A DNA stretch of 64,000 nucleotides. Origin: Cynocephalus volans (taxonomy: Eukaryota; Chordata; Mammalia; Dermoptera; Cynocephalidae). The DNA is taken from the NCBI RefSeq assembly GCF_027409185.1, contig NC_084469.1, forward strand, positions 31,610,293 through 31,674,292, given 5' to 3'. The notes beneath the pieces were generated by a model that was given only the letters and a program-made list of their open reading frames with translations, was not told the DNA's origin and did no database searches. Below are positions 56,001-64,000 of the stretch, one piece after another. The translations under genes and the position numbers were made by a program. Positions within the stretch are counted from its first letter, which is position 1. Every line of letters starts with the position of its first letter.

Positions 56001-58415
56001 ATTGCATGGGGGTCGGCATAGATCTTACAGGCCTTTAAAGGGCTCTCTTGGCTCTGAGAGTGTGTGATCCTGGGGAAAGCCTTGTGTGGGTTGGGGGAAT
56101 GCAAAGGTCCTGGTGGCTGGGATGTGTCCTCTGGCCACACCTCCTGCTGAGGGGCTTGTGGGGGTGCTGTCCAGGTGGCCTGTCTGAAAAATCAACCCTA
56201 AGTCTCACAAATGTTTTGAGAACCTGCCAAGGCTGGCTCAGTTCAGGACTCAGACATGAATAACATTCATCCAGGATTCGGGGTCATTTGACTGGGTTGA
56301 GCTGGAGCCTTGTACAGCTTGGAAAGCTGGGAAGGTTGGGTGGGCACCTATAAGCTGCCTAAGGACACACGTGCTTCCGGCTGGTAGGCCGAGGCCCAGG
56401 AGGCCTGGCTATGTCCCAAGGGGCTGTGTGAGCTCAGGCAAGTTCCTGTCCTCTCTGGGCTCCATGCTCTCTCCTATATGCTAGGGGAATGGGGCTGGAG
56501 AATGAACCCATTTGTCCTCAACCTATGGATGGACATTTCACAGGAGCTGTTCAGGAGAGGTGGTTTTTGTGGCACTCAGTGTGTCGGTGACCATGGTCTT
56601 GCACTATCCCTCTCTGACATCTTGGTGGGAGCCGTGGAAGTAATAGCAGGGAATCCAGACATCCCACACACTTCTAGGAATGTTTGGGTCTGGGAGGGGA
56701 TCCTGGACAAATGGAGAAGGGTGGGTGGGGGCAACTGTGCTCCAGGTCAAGGGGACACCGTGGGCCAAGGCAGGGAAGCCCGAAAGCATAGGGTGAGTTT
56801 ACAGAATTTCCATTCATTTGTGCAAAGTCACGGAGGGGGAAAGGAGGGGAAGCTACATTGGTCAGCGGGGGCCAGTCCCACAGGGCCAGCAGTGCTGACC
56901 GGGAGCCTTCTCAGAGGACAACGGGGAGCCACAGAGGGGCTGGAAAGATTCTGGTTAGAGTTTTGTTTTCAAGAGCTCACGCTGATAAGTCTCAGCTATC
57001 CCTTTGAGCTCCTTTAAAAGGAGGCTTGGGAGAGCAGGATGGGCCAGGAGGGTGAAGGCGTGTATTCAAATCCTAGCTCTGCCATGTACTAGCTGGGTAG
57101 TCATGGCCTTACCCTTTCTCAGCCTGGCCTTCCTCACCTGTCCATTCAGGAATTCCGGGAGGATCAGTGAGTTCATTTGCTCAATATATACCTCTTTTGT
57201 GCCAGGCTATATGCTCCCAGCACGGAGCCAAGAAAGTAAACCAAACCTAGTCTCTGTTCTCCAGGAAGTCACAGGCTGGTGGATGGCCCTGGTGATAGAG
57301 ATACAGAAGGTGCTATGAGAACTGATGAGAGTGAAGGAATCAGCAAGGGAACAGGGGAAGGTATCCCCAAAAGGGGCATTTGTGGTGGGTCCTAAAGGAT
57401 GAGTAGGAGTTTGGTAGGTGGAAAAACTAGAGCAGAGTGTTTCAGATGGAGGAGTAAAAGTATGAGGTAGGGAGTGGGGTGGTGGAGAATTTCAGGTGGG
57501 GGACACGGTCAGATCTGTGTTTCAGAAAGCACTCTCGGGGGCATGTATGGAGGTTATTCTGGAGGGACAGTCTCCACCGAGGGGAGGGACAAGAAGGAGC
57601 CACATGGACTGGAAGTGGGTCCTGCAGCAGGTGGGAAAGGCAGTGAAGGCAGGAGGGGCTGCTTGAGAGGTGTTCAAAGGCAGGGAGTGGAAGGATGGGA
57701 CTCAAGGAGGGAGGGTGTGTGAATGTCCAGACAAAGGACGGGCGTGTTGTAGGAGCTCAGTAAATAAACGCTCCCTTGCTGCTGTTCCTCTTAGCATTGA
57801 GGGCTAGAAGGAGTGAAGGTTAGGGCCAGAGTGGGACCCTCTGGAATGAAGATTTCTGAGTGGGCAGTTTTGGGTGGTGAGAGGGTGGAGAAGGTCACTG
57901 GAGATGAGGCAGGCTGAGACCTGGGGTGCTGGGGTGCTGGATGGACCATCCACATGGCCAGTGGTATCCCCAGGATGAGGTAGGAAAGGGGATGGGGGAG
58001 GGAAGGCAGAGCACACGGGTCCCTGATCAGGGTCCCGAGCCCCCAGGAGTGTAGGTTTGGAGGGAGGGGTGGGGGAGGTCAGGTCAGGAGCCCACAGCCA
58101 CGTTCCCCGTAGGCACCAGATCATGCACCTAGACCAGAAGACTAGACCTGGGGTGAGGGAAGGAAGAAGGGCCCCTATCCTGACTCCACCCAGCTGACCA
58201 ACCCCTCTCTGTTCTTTCCTATCAGCCTGATTTTTGGGGCACTGACTGTCGTGACCGGCATTGTTGGGGTCATCCTGGGGGCAGAAGCTGCGAGGAGGTA
58301 CAAGAAGGTAAACGCAAGGGCTGAGCCTCTCATCTGTGCCTCCAGTCTGCTGGCCACAGCTCCCTGCCTCTATCTGGCTCTCGTCCTGGCCCCGACCTCC
58401 CTCCTGGCCTCCTAT
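40845..58415 (+). CDS. SPNS3: SPNS3 gene, 5' part (exons 1-8 of a longer gene)
   Basis: Spinster-family member of the major facilitator superfamily; SPNS1 and SPNS2 export lysophospholipids and sphingosine-1-phosphate, while the substrate of SPNS3 is not settled. Eight exons join with consistent phases into 339 codons when counted from ATG 40952. Predicted membrane segments: TM1 residues 14-35, TM2 57-72, TM3 about 80-98, TM4 in exon 4, TM5 across exons 4-5, TM6 in exon 6, TM7 in exon 7, TM8-9 in exon 8. MFS motif A is seen as GYLGDRHSRK (residues 70-79) between TM2 and TM3. The order and wording of the exons match mammalian SPNS3 as I remember it, better than SPNS2. The last three membrane segments and the C-tail are missing: no exon continuing after LLASY is visible up to the right edge, so the gene continues outside the window. 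The N-terminus has a frame problem (see exon 1). Confidence 0.93.
41665..42545. repeat. L2-like old repeat split by a SINE, SPNS3 intron 1
   Basis: ATTTATGGTCAGGACCCTCT to GTTCAGAGGCTGCTGCAGGG, the same class as 17510-18860. Confidence 0.45.
42341..42402 (-). repeat. CYN SINE fragment
   Basis: T-run then GTGGATGGCTGTTATGGGAT and CTTGACCTTGGTGTTGTGGA; 5' half missing. Confidence 0.78.
43255..43430 (+). repeat. MIR-like SINE in SPNS3 intron 1
   Basis: GGAGTCTAATCCCAGCTCCC, CCTGTTCCTCATCTGTATGA; diverged MIR core. Confidence 0.55.
43446..43579 (-). repeat. GC-rich CYN-type SINE with target duplication
   Basis: Reverse of the GC-rich type: TTTCGTGACCGGCACTCAGC, then GAGCGTTGCCGCGCTCCCAG and CGCCACGGGCTCGGCCC. 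TGATTGTTCTT on both sides (43435-43445, 43580-43590). Confidence 0.93.
44216..44597 (-). repeat. MaLR-type LTR in SPNS3 intron 1
   Basis: TGTCTTAGTCTGTTTTCTGC start and GGGGACATTCAGACCGCAGC end, antisense MST/THE1-like. It sits inside a TG-rich tract, which blurs the target duplication. Confidence 0.75.
44598..44895. repeat. TG-rich low-complexity tract
   Basis: Irregular GTGTGTCTG/GTGTATG repeats, including (GT)n at about 44861-44884. Related TG-rich text lies left of the LTR (43880-44215), so the tract was split by the LTR. Confidence 0.7.
45041..45106 (+). CDS. SPNS3: SPNS3 exon 2
   Basis: 66 nt between CCATCCACAG and GTAAGG, phase 1 to phase 1, encoding VLLDVQKFFQISDSHAGLLQ (residues 36-55). 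This is the extracellular/lumenal loop after TM1 and the start of TM2; the FQISD...GLLQT wording is typical of all spinster proteins. Confidence 0.95.
45849..45945 (+). repeat. CYN SINE monomer, tRNA-like, SPNS3 intron 2
   Basis: The most tRNA-Ile-like copy here: A box TAGCTCAGTTGG and B box GGTTCGATCCC are intact and the anticodon position reads GAT. Acceptor and T-stem pairs are partly broken, and an A-rich tail (AAAACAAAGCAACAAAC) follows, so it is a SINE and not a tRNA gene. Confidence 0.88.
45946..47440. other. SPNS3 intron 2 part without recognised repeats
   Basis: No exon-like conserved frame. A T-run with CCTGGCACCTGTCCGGTAAG at about 46887-46917 may be a decayed SINE scrap. Confidence 0.4.
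47440..47640 (-). repeat. MIR SINE
   Basis: ACGTGTCAGGCACTATTCTA, then AAACTGAGGCTCAGAGAGGT, the reverse MIR phrase. Confidence 0.78.
47985..48188 (-). repeat. MIR SINE
   Basis: ATTAGCCAAGGTCACATAGC and AGGACTTGAACTCTGGTAGT, reverse MIR. Confidence 0.72.
48206..48291 (-). repeat. CYN SINE monomer with target duplication
   Basis: T-run, GGTGCTGGTTGGCACGGATC, ends TGGCCAG. CCAGAACTTGCATTTTT at 48189-48205 and 48292-48308. Confidence 0.9.
48375..48399 (+). repeat. 25-bp SINE scrap with target duplication
   Basis: CGGCCAGCCTTCC plus A12 between two copies of GTCAAACGAC (48365-48374, 48400-48409). Only the last 13 bases of a CYN unit were copied. Confidence 0.8.
48692..48771. mobile_element. 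80-bp mariner-type MITE
   Basis: Starts TTAGGTTGAACCATATTAAA and ends CATGTGGCTCAACCCAA, imperfect terminal inverted repeats, with TA on both sides (48690-48691, 48772-48773). The length and TTAGGTTG ends match the MADE1 class of Tc1/mariner MITEs, but the inner part differs from MADE1 as I know it. Confidence 0.75.
48774..49755. other. rest of SPNS3 intron 2, MIR trace only
   Basis: MIR-like reverse text at about 49405-49560 (GCTCAGAGAGCACGCACAGT, GAGCTGGGATTTGGACCAGG). The rest is not recognised. Confidence 0.45.
49756..49892 (+). CDS. SPNS3: SPNS3 exon 3
   Basis: 137 nt between TTCCAG and GTAAGT, ending in phase 0. Encodes the rest of TM2 (FIGCLLLSAPVFGYL), MFS motif A with the Asp-Arg pair and Arg-Lys end (GDRHSRK), TM3, and ends SSSFISPR (residue 102). 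Confidence 0.96.
50432..50583 (+). CDS. SPNS3: SPNS3 exon 4
   Basis: 152 nt after CACCCAG, ending GGAAG|GTTGGT in phase 2. Encodes YSWLFFLSRGVVGTGTASYS, then the loop GDLFVRDQRTRVL and the first part of TM5 (FYIFIPVGS). The SRG-GTG-ASY segment of TM4 is highly conserved in spinsters. Residues 103-153. Confidence 0.96.
50690..50825 (+). repeat. MIR SINE in SPNS3 intron 4
   Basis: CCTGAGCCTCAGTTTCCTCA and TGTAAATGGGGGCAATAATG, the MIR 3' half. Confidence 0.8.
51283..51349 (+). CDS. SPNS3: SPNS3 exon 5
   Basis: 67 nt after CGTTGCAG, ending CTCCGA|GTGAGT in phase 0. Encodes GLGYVLGSAVTELTGNWRWA plus LR: second half of TM5 and the W-R-W-A-L-R loop before TM6 (to residue 175). Confidence 0.95.
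51515..51720 (+). repeat. MIR SINE in SPNS3 intron 5
   Basis: GGGTTCAAATCCTGGCTGCT, TAGCTGTGTGATCTCGAGCA, GCCTCAGTTTGCCTATCTTT, near full length. Confidence 0.85.
52519..52667 (+). CDS. SPNS3: SPNS3 exon 6
   Basis: 149 nt after GTCCCCAG, ending AGAAA|GTGAGT in phase 2. Encodes TM6 (CLEAVALILLILLVPDPPRG) and the central cytosolic loop ending CEDVRYLGRN. Residues 176-225. Confidence 0.95.
53500..53652 (+). CDS. SPNS3: SPNS3 exon 7
   Basis: 153 nt after CTTGCAG, ending GACAG|GTGAGG in phase 2. Encodes WSFVWSTLGVTAMAFVTGAL, i.e. TM7, and the loop with three cysteines (LPCFQEPCSSQ). Residues 225-276. Confidence 0.95.
54725..54960 (-). repeat. MIR SINE in SPNS3 intron 7
   Basis: ATTACAGATGAGGACATAGA, AAGGCCACACAGCGAACCAC, CGGGATTCGAACCCATCTGA, reverse MIR. 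Confidence 0.82.
55317..55690 (-). repeat. MaLR-like LTR in SPNS3 intron 7
   Basis: GTTAGTTTCCTGTGGCTGAT, ACAAATTACCACAAACTTGG and TTGCCTCTTCCAGCGTCTGC, a common mammalian antisense LTR-type repeat; family name uncertain. Confidence 0.6.
57050..57180 (+). repeat. MIR SINE
   Basis: TATTCAAATCCTAGCTCTGC and ATGTACTAGCTGGGTAGTCA; diverged. Confidence 0.65.
57190..57720 (-). repeat. L2-like old repeat
   Basis: CCTCTTTTGTGCCAGGCTAT, TCTGTTCTCCAGGAAGTCAC and GAGCAGAGTGTTTCAGATGG follow the order of reverse L2. Confidence 0.5.
58226..58415 (+). CDS. SPNS3: SPNS3 exon 8 (last exon seen)
   Basis: 190 nt after TTTCCTATCAG, ending TCCTAT|GTAAGT in phase 0. Encodes TM8 (LIFGALTVVTGIVGVILGAE), the basic loop AARRYKK and TM9 (PLICASSLLATAPCLYLALV). 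After KK the peptide reads VNARAEP, where I remember VIPGAEP in human. Residues 276-339. Confidence 0.94.
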
Positions 58416-58469
58416 GTAAGTGAGGTGGGGGCGGGGTTGGCGGGGCACTCCTGTTTATACAGGCTCACC

Positions 58470-58625
58470 CTGCGCCAGGTCTTTATTACTCCTCCTGTAG
58501 CTTGTTATCCTCATTTCACAGATGAGTAAATGGAGACCCACCAAGATTTAGACAGCTAGGAAGGGGCATAACTGGGATTTGAACCCAAGCCTTTTTGACC
58601 CTTAAAGTGTGTCCTCTGAGCTCCT
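58470..58625 (-). repeat. MIR SINE after SPNS3 exon 8
   Basis: CCTCATTTCACAGATGAGTA, GGGATTTGAACCCAAGCCTT, reverse MIR starting about 55 bp into the intron. Confidence 0.8.
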
Positions 58626-60389
58626 GGTGAATGCTTTGATTTGAGATAATGGGACTCATTTACTCCCAGGGCATGTGGTGAGCCGGAGAAGAGATAAGGT
58701 AATTCTCCCCAGATGACAGATAAGGAAAGCAAGGCCCAGATTGGTCATAGCCTATGGGGACATTGCTGTAAGGGTGACAACCGTGATGATGTCCAGTTTT
58801 CCAGATCCGTACCCATCCCGTCCCTTCACGCGCCTCACGCTCTGGCTGCACCAGTGATGGGCACGCAGCCCTCCTCGCCTTAGCCTGTGCCCATTCCCTC
58901 CACCAGGGGCACTGCTCTCTTTTCTGTGCCTCCTGAGATCTGTCTCCTGCAAGATGCAGCGCAAAGCCATCCATCCCCTCTAAAAGCCCTCCCAGATCAC
59001 TCCGTCCTCATGTCACAATTCATTTGACCTGCTGGATGAGCTCAGGAAGGGCAGCCACCCCCCACTGTGGCCCTCTGTCCTCACCCATCTGGCACCTGCC
59101 CCCAGACTTCCCCAGGGGCATCAGCCCCAGGGTCCATGTTCTCAAGTGACATGTGTCGGGGTGCCCCGAGGATGCCTTTTGTGAACGCCCCTCAGGTTGT
59201 CCTCATATAGGAGGGTCAGCATTTAGCTGGTGTCCAGCCAGGGAGTAAGGCCAGTTTCCTTCCTGATAAGCACTGCCCTCTCTGTGAGGGACTGCCTGAA
59301 GCCCCTCTCTCAGCTTAAGCAAGGGACTCTCAATACATCCCCCCAGCCTGACTCCGCAGCCTTCTGCTCTGAAAGCTGGCCGGGGCCACATAGGACAGCT
59401 CCTTTTCTCTCACCACATCCTGAAGGTGGGTCTGACACCTGTCTTAAGGTGTGGGCACTGTTGTCCTCAGCCTTGGGCTTCAGCTGAAACTCCTGCAGCT
59501 TAGAAAAGAGTGTGTGAGTGTTGGGGGGAGAGGGCTGTCACTGTTCCCTTCTGCACGTGCTCTTATGTAGTCCTCATGATCCCCTGATGGGGAAGGCTTT
59601 TTCTCATCCAGCTGGACAGATTGGAAAACTGAGGCCCAGAGACAGCAGCAGGCAAATAGTGGGACAGACAGACCTGTAGCTCAGCTCCGAAGACTACAAA
59701 GTCCTTCCTGCTGCACTGAGCCTTGTCACCCCCAAGGGAGAGGGACAGAGCCTGGCACACACTAGACACTAGTGAATGCCTTAGTGCTTACTGCCTGAAG
59801 GAGGGAAGAGTGACTGGTATCATCACCTCCACCTGGTGGGGGCTGGTGGCGCTGACCTCGCAGGGAAGCTGAAGCCTGGGCAGATGGAGGCCCATCGCAG
59901 GCCTGTCCCTGCATCCGCCGGCTGGGCCATAGACCCCCTGCCAGCTCTGCTTCTGCCACCGTCTCGGTTGGCTCTGGGAGGCGGCTCCTTGGCTGTGCTT
60001 ATGGGACACAGCTGCCCCCCCAGCAGTCTGGCACATCTCCAGTGCTGGATGGCTCATCTAGAAATGACATTGCATCTCGGCTGACGAAGCCAGATGGAGT
60101 AACTCTTCTCTAGTCCCGCCCCCCGGGTGGAGGGCCGAGGGGCAGGAAAGCAGACAGGGCCAGAATGTGTCCATCCCCCAGGGCCGGGAAGCTGCATGGC
60201 CTGGAATGACACCCTGTGGCTCTGAGCCCCTGTGGCCAGAATGCCAGCCCTCCAGATGTGGTACGGATCCCACCCCCACCTCTGCGGCTGTGTCCTTGCC
60301 TCTGAGGTCCACCCCGATGTTTGGACGTGAGATTCAGGCTCCGGCTTCTCCTGATCACCAACCATCAGTCTTAAAGCATTTAACATCTC

Positions 60390-60950
60390 CCATATCTCCC
60401 CTCTCCTACTGTTCCTTCTGCCCTGTCCTGGTTCATGACTTCTGGTGTTTTTTTAGGACTGTTCCAGACCCTCCTGGTCTCTTTACCTTCCTGCTCACCA
60501 CCATAGCCTGGTCTCCCCACACTGGCAGTGTGAGCTTTCTGAGACCACAAAACTTCTCTGCTCAAAAGCCTTGCATGGCTCCCTGGTGCCTCTGCAACCA
60601 GGTCCGACTCCTCATCCTGGCATTCCACGCCCCTCATGAACTGCCCTGACAACCTTAGTAGCCTTATCCCCCCAACCATGTTCCTGCCATGCAGGACCCC
60701 TCCTGATTCTTGGGACATGTCCTGTGCTCTCCCCCTCCTCTGTTTTCCCTATCCCCAACCCCTTCTCCATATGCCCAAATCATACCAGACCCTCAAGGGC
60801 CAGCTCAGCGCCATCTCTCCATGGAGCCTTCTCTGCTTGCTGAACCTCTGTCACCATCCTTTGTTCTCCTCAGTGCTGTCTTCCTTGGGTCATGGCTACT
60901 TGTGCTCTGATTCCTCTCCCAGCACCAGCCTGTGAGTTTTCACAGGGCCC
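60390..60950 (+). repeat. L2 LINE fragment
   Basis: TGCATGGCTCCCTGGTGCCT, ACTCCTCATCCTGGCATTCC and CTCAAGGGCCAGCTCAGCGC are diverged L2 3'-end wording. Confidence 0.65.
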
Positions 60951-61640
60951 AGGTCTGGTTCCAATCTTTCTCAGCACTCTTGCCTGAAGCACAGGGTCAG
61001 GCATGTGGGAAGTGGCATGGGGGTAAATCACTGCTTGCCGAGTGAAGAGTTAAGTGAGAAGCTGTTTGCATTTATTTATTTATTTGACAAATATTTCTTG
61101 AGTGCCAATGAAGGAGTGTGCTAGTTTAAATGCTGGGAATACAGCATAAACAGACCAAAATATCTTTGTCCTTAGGGAACTTACATTCTAGTTGGGGGAG
61201 GGAGGCAGCAAGCAAGATACATAAGTAAAATTCACACTATTTTGGATGATAATGAATGCTCAGGAGGGGAATAGAGTCGGGAAGGGAAATAGGGAGCTTG
61301 TGAGTGTTAGGGGGAGAGGGCTGCAATTTTATGTAGTGTGGCCAGAGAGGCCTCACTGAGAAGGATTGTTGAATAAAGAACTGTAAGAGGGAAAGGAGTG
61401 AATTGTGTGGCTATTTGGGGAAACAGCAATCATAAAGGCGCTGAGTCAGGAGTTTACTTGGTGGGTTTGAGGAACTGTAGGAAGGCCACTGTGGTTAGTA
61501 CAGAAACAGAGGAGGGAGAGAAGGAGGTGAGGGCAGAGAGTTGATGGGGGCCAGATCATGTAGGGCCTAGTGGGTGTCAGGTGGAGTTGGCTTTTACTTG
61601 GAGTGAGATGAGGTTTTGTGGTAAGAAGTGAGAAATCTGG

Positions 61641-62578
61641 CTTTTGATTTCTGCATCTATTGAGATGATCGTGTGGTTCTGTCCTTTATTCTATCACTAT
61701 AGTGTATTACACTGACTAATATTTATGTGTTTAACCAACCTTGCTTTCCTGGGATCTCTGTTGGTCGTGGTGTGTAATCATTTTTATGTGAGGCTGGATT
61801 TGGCTTGGTAGTATTTCATTGAAGACTTTTGTGTCTGTATTCATAGGGGATATTGGTCTGTAGTTTTCTTGTGGTGTCTTTGGTTTTGATATCAGGGTAA
61901 TGACTTCGGAATCAGTTGGCAAGTGTTCCTTCCTATTATGTTTTTTGGGAAAGTCTATGAAGGATTTGTGTTAAATCATCTTTAGACATTTAGTGGAATT
62001 CACCAGTGAAGCTATTTGGTTCTAAGTTTTTGTTTGTGGGAAGTTTTTTTTTTTTTAATCCCTATATAAAGATGATTGATAAGGGGATCTTAACCCTTGA
62101 CTTGGTGTTGTCAGCACCACGCTCTCCCAAGTGAGCTAACCGGCCATCCCTATATAGGGATCCGAACCCATGGCCTTGGTGTTATCAGCACCACACTCTC
62201 CCGAGTGAGCCACAGGCCGGCCCTGTGGGAAGTTTTTTGATCGCTACCTCAATAGTTACTCGTTATAGGTGAGTTCAAATTTTCTATTTCTTCTTGAGTC
62301 AGTTTTGGTAGTTTTCATCTTTCTAGGAGTTTGTACACTTAATCTAGGTTAATCTAATTTGTTGTCACATAATTTTTTGTAGTATTTCCTTTTAGCCCTT
62401 TTAATTCCTGTAAGGTCAGCAGTAATGGCCCCTCTTTCATTCTTGATTTTAGTAATTTGAGTCTTCTCTTCTCTTTTCCTGATCAGTGTAACTAAAAGTT
62501 TGTCAATTTTGCTGATATTTTCAGAGAGCCAATTTTTGGTTTCATTGATTTTTTTTCTATTATTAGCTTCTGTTTAAT
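61641..62578 (-). repeat. antisense L1 ORF2 fragment
   Basis: ATTTCTGCATCTATTGAGAT, TTTCTTGTGGTGTCTTTGG, TTTCATTGATTTTTTTTCTA. Old and broken, with a young SINE inside. Confidence 0.82.
62050..62223 (-). repeat. CYN SINE dimer with target duplication
   Basis: T-run, AAAGATGATTGATAAGGGGA, then the first unit in reverse ending CACAGGCCGGCCC. TGTGGGAAGTTTTTT at 62035-62049 and 62224-62238. Confidence 0.92.
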
Positions 62579-63167
62579 AGAATGACTCTGGCTACTGTGT
62601 TGAGAATAGTCTTGGGAGCAAGGCCGAGGCAGAGACAAGTGTTAGGAGGCTGTTGTTACAATGCAGGTGAGAGATGATGGGGCTTGGGCCAGAGTGGCAG
62701 CAATGGAACTGGTGAGAAATGGTTGGATGACAGATATATTCTGAAGATGGAGCAATCAGAATTTCCTGATAGATTTGATGTGGGATATGAGAGAATGAAG
62801 AGTCAAAGATGAGTTCTAGGATATTGACCTGAGCAGCTGGAAAGGGAGAGAGGCCATTAACTGAGATAGGAAAGTGAGCAGGAACAGTGGATTTTGGGGG
62901 GAAGATCAATGCTTGGTTTTGTACTTTCTGAGTTTGTGGTGGGACGTCAACATCCCACAGAGTTGGATGCAGGAGTCTGAAATCCAGATGACATGGCATC
63001 ACCTCAAAAACTTCAGTGGGTAGGAACTGGCTGTTGTCTACCATGACGGACGTCATTATGTTTTGGGGAGCTAAGGGGGTCAGCATTAGAAAGGGTGTCC
63101 AAACAGGGCTGAGTAATTGGCTTATGTTGGGCTTCCAAATAGGAAGAGTCACTTTAGATTCTTCTAC

Positions 63168-63237
63168 CCATCCATCCATCCATCCACCCATCCATCCATC
63201 CATCCACCCACTCATCCATCCATCCATCCATCCATCA
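63168..63237. repeat. (CATC)n microsatellite
   Basis: About 70 bp of CATC/CACC units. Its translations make Trp/Gly/Asp- and Pro/Ser/His-rich peptides that are not genes. Confidence 0.92.
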
Positions 63238-63364
63238 CTTCATCTTCTGAGATTGCAGGAACAAAAGTCCTTCCTGCACTATCTCTGCTGCTGAGGGAGC
63301 AATACTGGGGAGATAGGCTCCAGGATCTTCTTAGGAAGGCCCCATGGGCAGGTGGAATGTGTGC

Positions 63365-63660
63365 TAGTGTGTGCATGCATCTAAGTGTGAATGTATTCAG
63401 GTTTGTGAATATGAGTGTATATATATGTGCTCTTGTGTGTATACCTCTCTGAGTACATATATATTCATGTTAAATGTATATTGTGTGTACATGTTTATTC
63501 ATGTTAATTTGTGCACATATACGTGCATGGTGTGTATGAGTCTGTCCACATGTGTAGTTTTGTATACATGTCTGTGTGTGAGGGTGCACATACCCATGTA
63601 TCAGTACATGCAGATAATTGCATGGGATGTGTGTGCACATGTGTGTCTATGGCTGAGTAT
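63365..63660. repeat. TG-rich low-complexity tract
   Basis: Irregular TGTGTG, TATATATG and CATG stretches, like the tract before SPNS3 exon 2. Confidence 0.7.
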
Positions 63661-64000
63661 AGCTTTTCTCCAACTACTTTTGTGGCTTAACTGCATTGCA
63701 TGGGAAAGAGGGGTTTTTGGTGGCACAGTGTGTCTGCTCCCAAATTTCCTGAGGTAGGGGCCAAATCATGCTGCATGTTTCATGGAAATGAGATTTTCTG
63801 AGCATATAAAGCCTGGTCTGGGCCTTACTTGGGGGAGCCCATTCCCTGTGGCCCACCTGCGGGTGCTGAGGTTTCCATCTCTTCTATTGGTCCAAGTTCT
63901 CTTGGCAGAGGAAGCGGACTTCCCGGCTGTTAATTAGGATCCAGACACACACACAGCAGGTTTTGGCTCACACCCCCTTCCTTGGCCTCCCTCCCAGAGC

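Larger units (their letters stand above)
53653..58225 (+). other. SPNS3: SPNS3 intron 7
   Basis: 4,573-bp GTGAGG...CAG intron. Holds an MIR (54725-54960), a MaLR-like LTR (55317-55690), a (GT)n tract (about 55913-55932), MIR and L2-like sequence (57050-57720). No extra exon recognised. Confidence 0.85.
61075..62985 (-). repeat. L2-like old repeat split by an L1
   Basis: Left part 61075-61640 (GGAACTTACATTCTAGTTGG, GGCCAGATCATGTAGGGCCT), right part 62580-62985 (GACTCTGGCTACTGTGTTGA, GTGAGAGATGATGGGGCTTG). The text is continuous if the L1 is removed. Confidence 0.6.
58416..64000 (+). other. SPNS3: SPNS3 intron 8 (open at the right edge)
   Basis: Begins GTAAGTGAGG. Contains MIR (58470-58625), L2 fragments, an old repeat split by an L1, a (CATC)n array and a TG-rich tract. 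I searched by eye for the next SPNS3 exon, expected to encode VFLGLGELLLSCNW-like sequence, and did not find it. Confidence 0.7.

Noticed and set aside
56478-57017. 179-codon + strand ORF
   Set aside because: Intronic, partly in old repeat sequence; no recognisable protein.
57804-58448. 214-codon minus-strand ORF
   Set aside because: Antisense to SPNS3 exon 8 and flanking intron; proline/serine-rich shadow translation.
62592-63227. 211-codon minus-strand ORF starting with a Trp/Gly/Asp repeat
   Set aside because: The repeated N-terminus is the (CATC)n microsatellite; the rest is an old interspersed repeat.
63168-63237. CRISPR or other spaced-repeat array
   Set aside because: Simple contiguous tetranucleotide microsatellite without spacers, in a mammalian genome.
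58416-64000. next SPNS3 exon
   Set aside because: No frame resembling the expected continuation with AG/GT borders was found; it must lie further right.

Overview
The window is nuclear DNA of a placental mammal, most likely a colugo (Dermoptera, Galeopterus or Cynocephalus). The evidence is about 35 copies of tRNA-Ile-like SINEs in monomer, dimer and GC-rich dimer forms, which I recognise as the dermopteran CYN family. They sit among mammal-wide MIR/L2, MaLR LTRs and many L1 fragments. The species call rests on recognising that SINE family, not on a database search.

The only host gene I can support is the 5' two thirds of SPNS3 (spinster-like MFS transporter) on the + strand. Eight exons run from about 40.85 to 58.42 kb, all with GT/AG introns and matching phases, and the gene runs off the right edge. 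The large reading frame is continuous for 339 codons from ATG 40952. The more usual upstream start at 40845, whose peptide resembles the mammalian SPNS3 N-terminus, is out of frame by one base.

The left 40 kb is intergenic and packed with nested retroelements. 3-6 kb: an L1 remnant around an alpha-tubulin processed pseudogene. 7.5-11 kb: an L1/HAL1-like element with a tandem-repeat 5' region, followed by a dermopteran L1-like insertion (10379-11066). 11-17 kb: an antisense L1 carrying a UQCRB processed pseudogene, an LTR and several SINEs. 20.9-22.7 kb: an MLT1-like LTR split by a 1,376-bp solo LTR of betaretrovirus-like (ERV class II) type with a perfect 6-bp target duplication. 22.9-31 kb: a + strand L1 with an RPL10 pseudogene and a younger L1 fragment inside it, inserted in an antisense L1 that also holds a 1.48-kb element with L1-like ends but no ORF1/ORF2. 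32-40 kb: MIR, MLT1, MaLR and L1 fragments.

SPNS3 introns hold MIR/L2, a MaLR LTR in intron 1, SINEs, an 80-bp mariner-type MITE in intron 2 and, beyond exon 8, an L1 fragment inside an older L2-like repeat. I found no defence system, CRISPR, operon or functional RNA gene. The interest is in the SPNS3 start region, the short L1 derivative, the long solo LTR, and many very clean nested insertions with target-site duplications.
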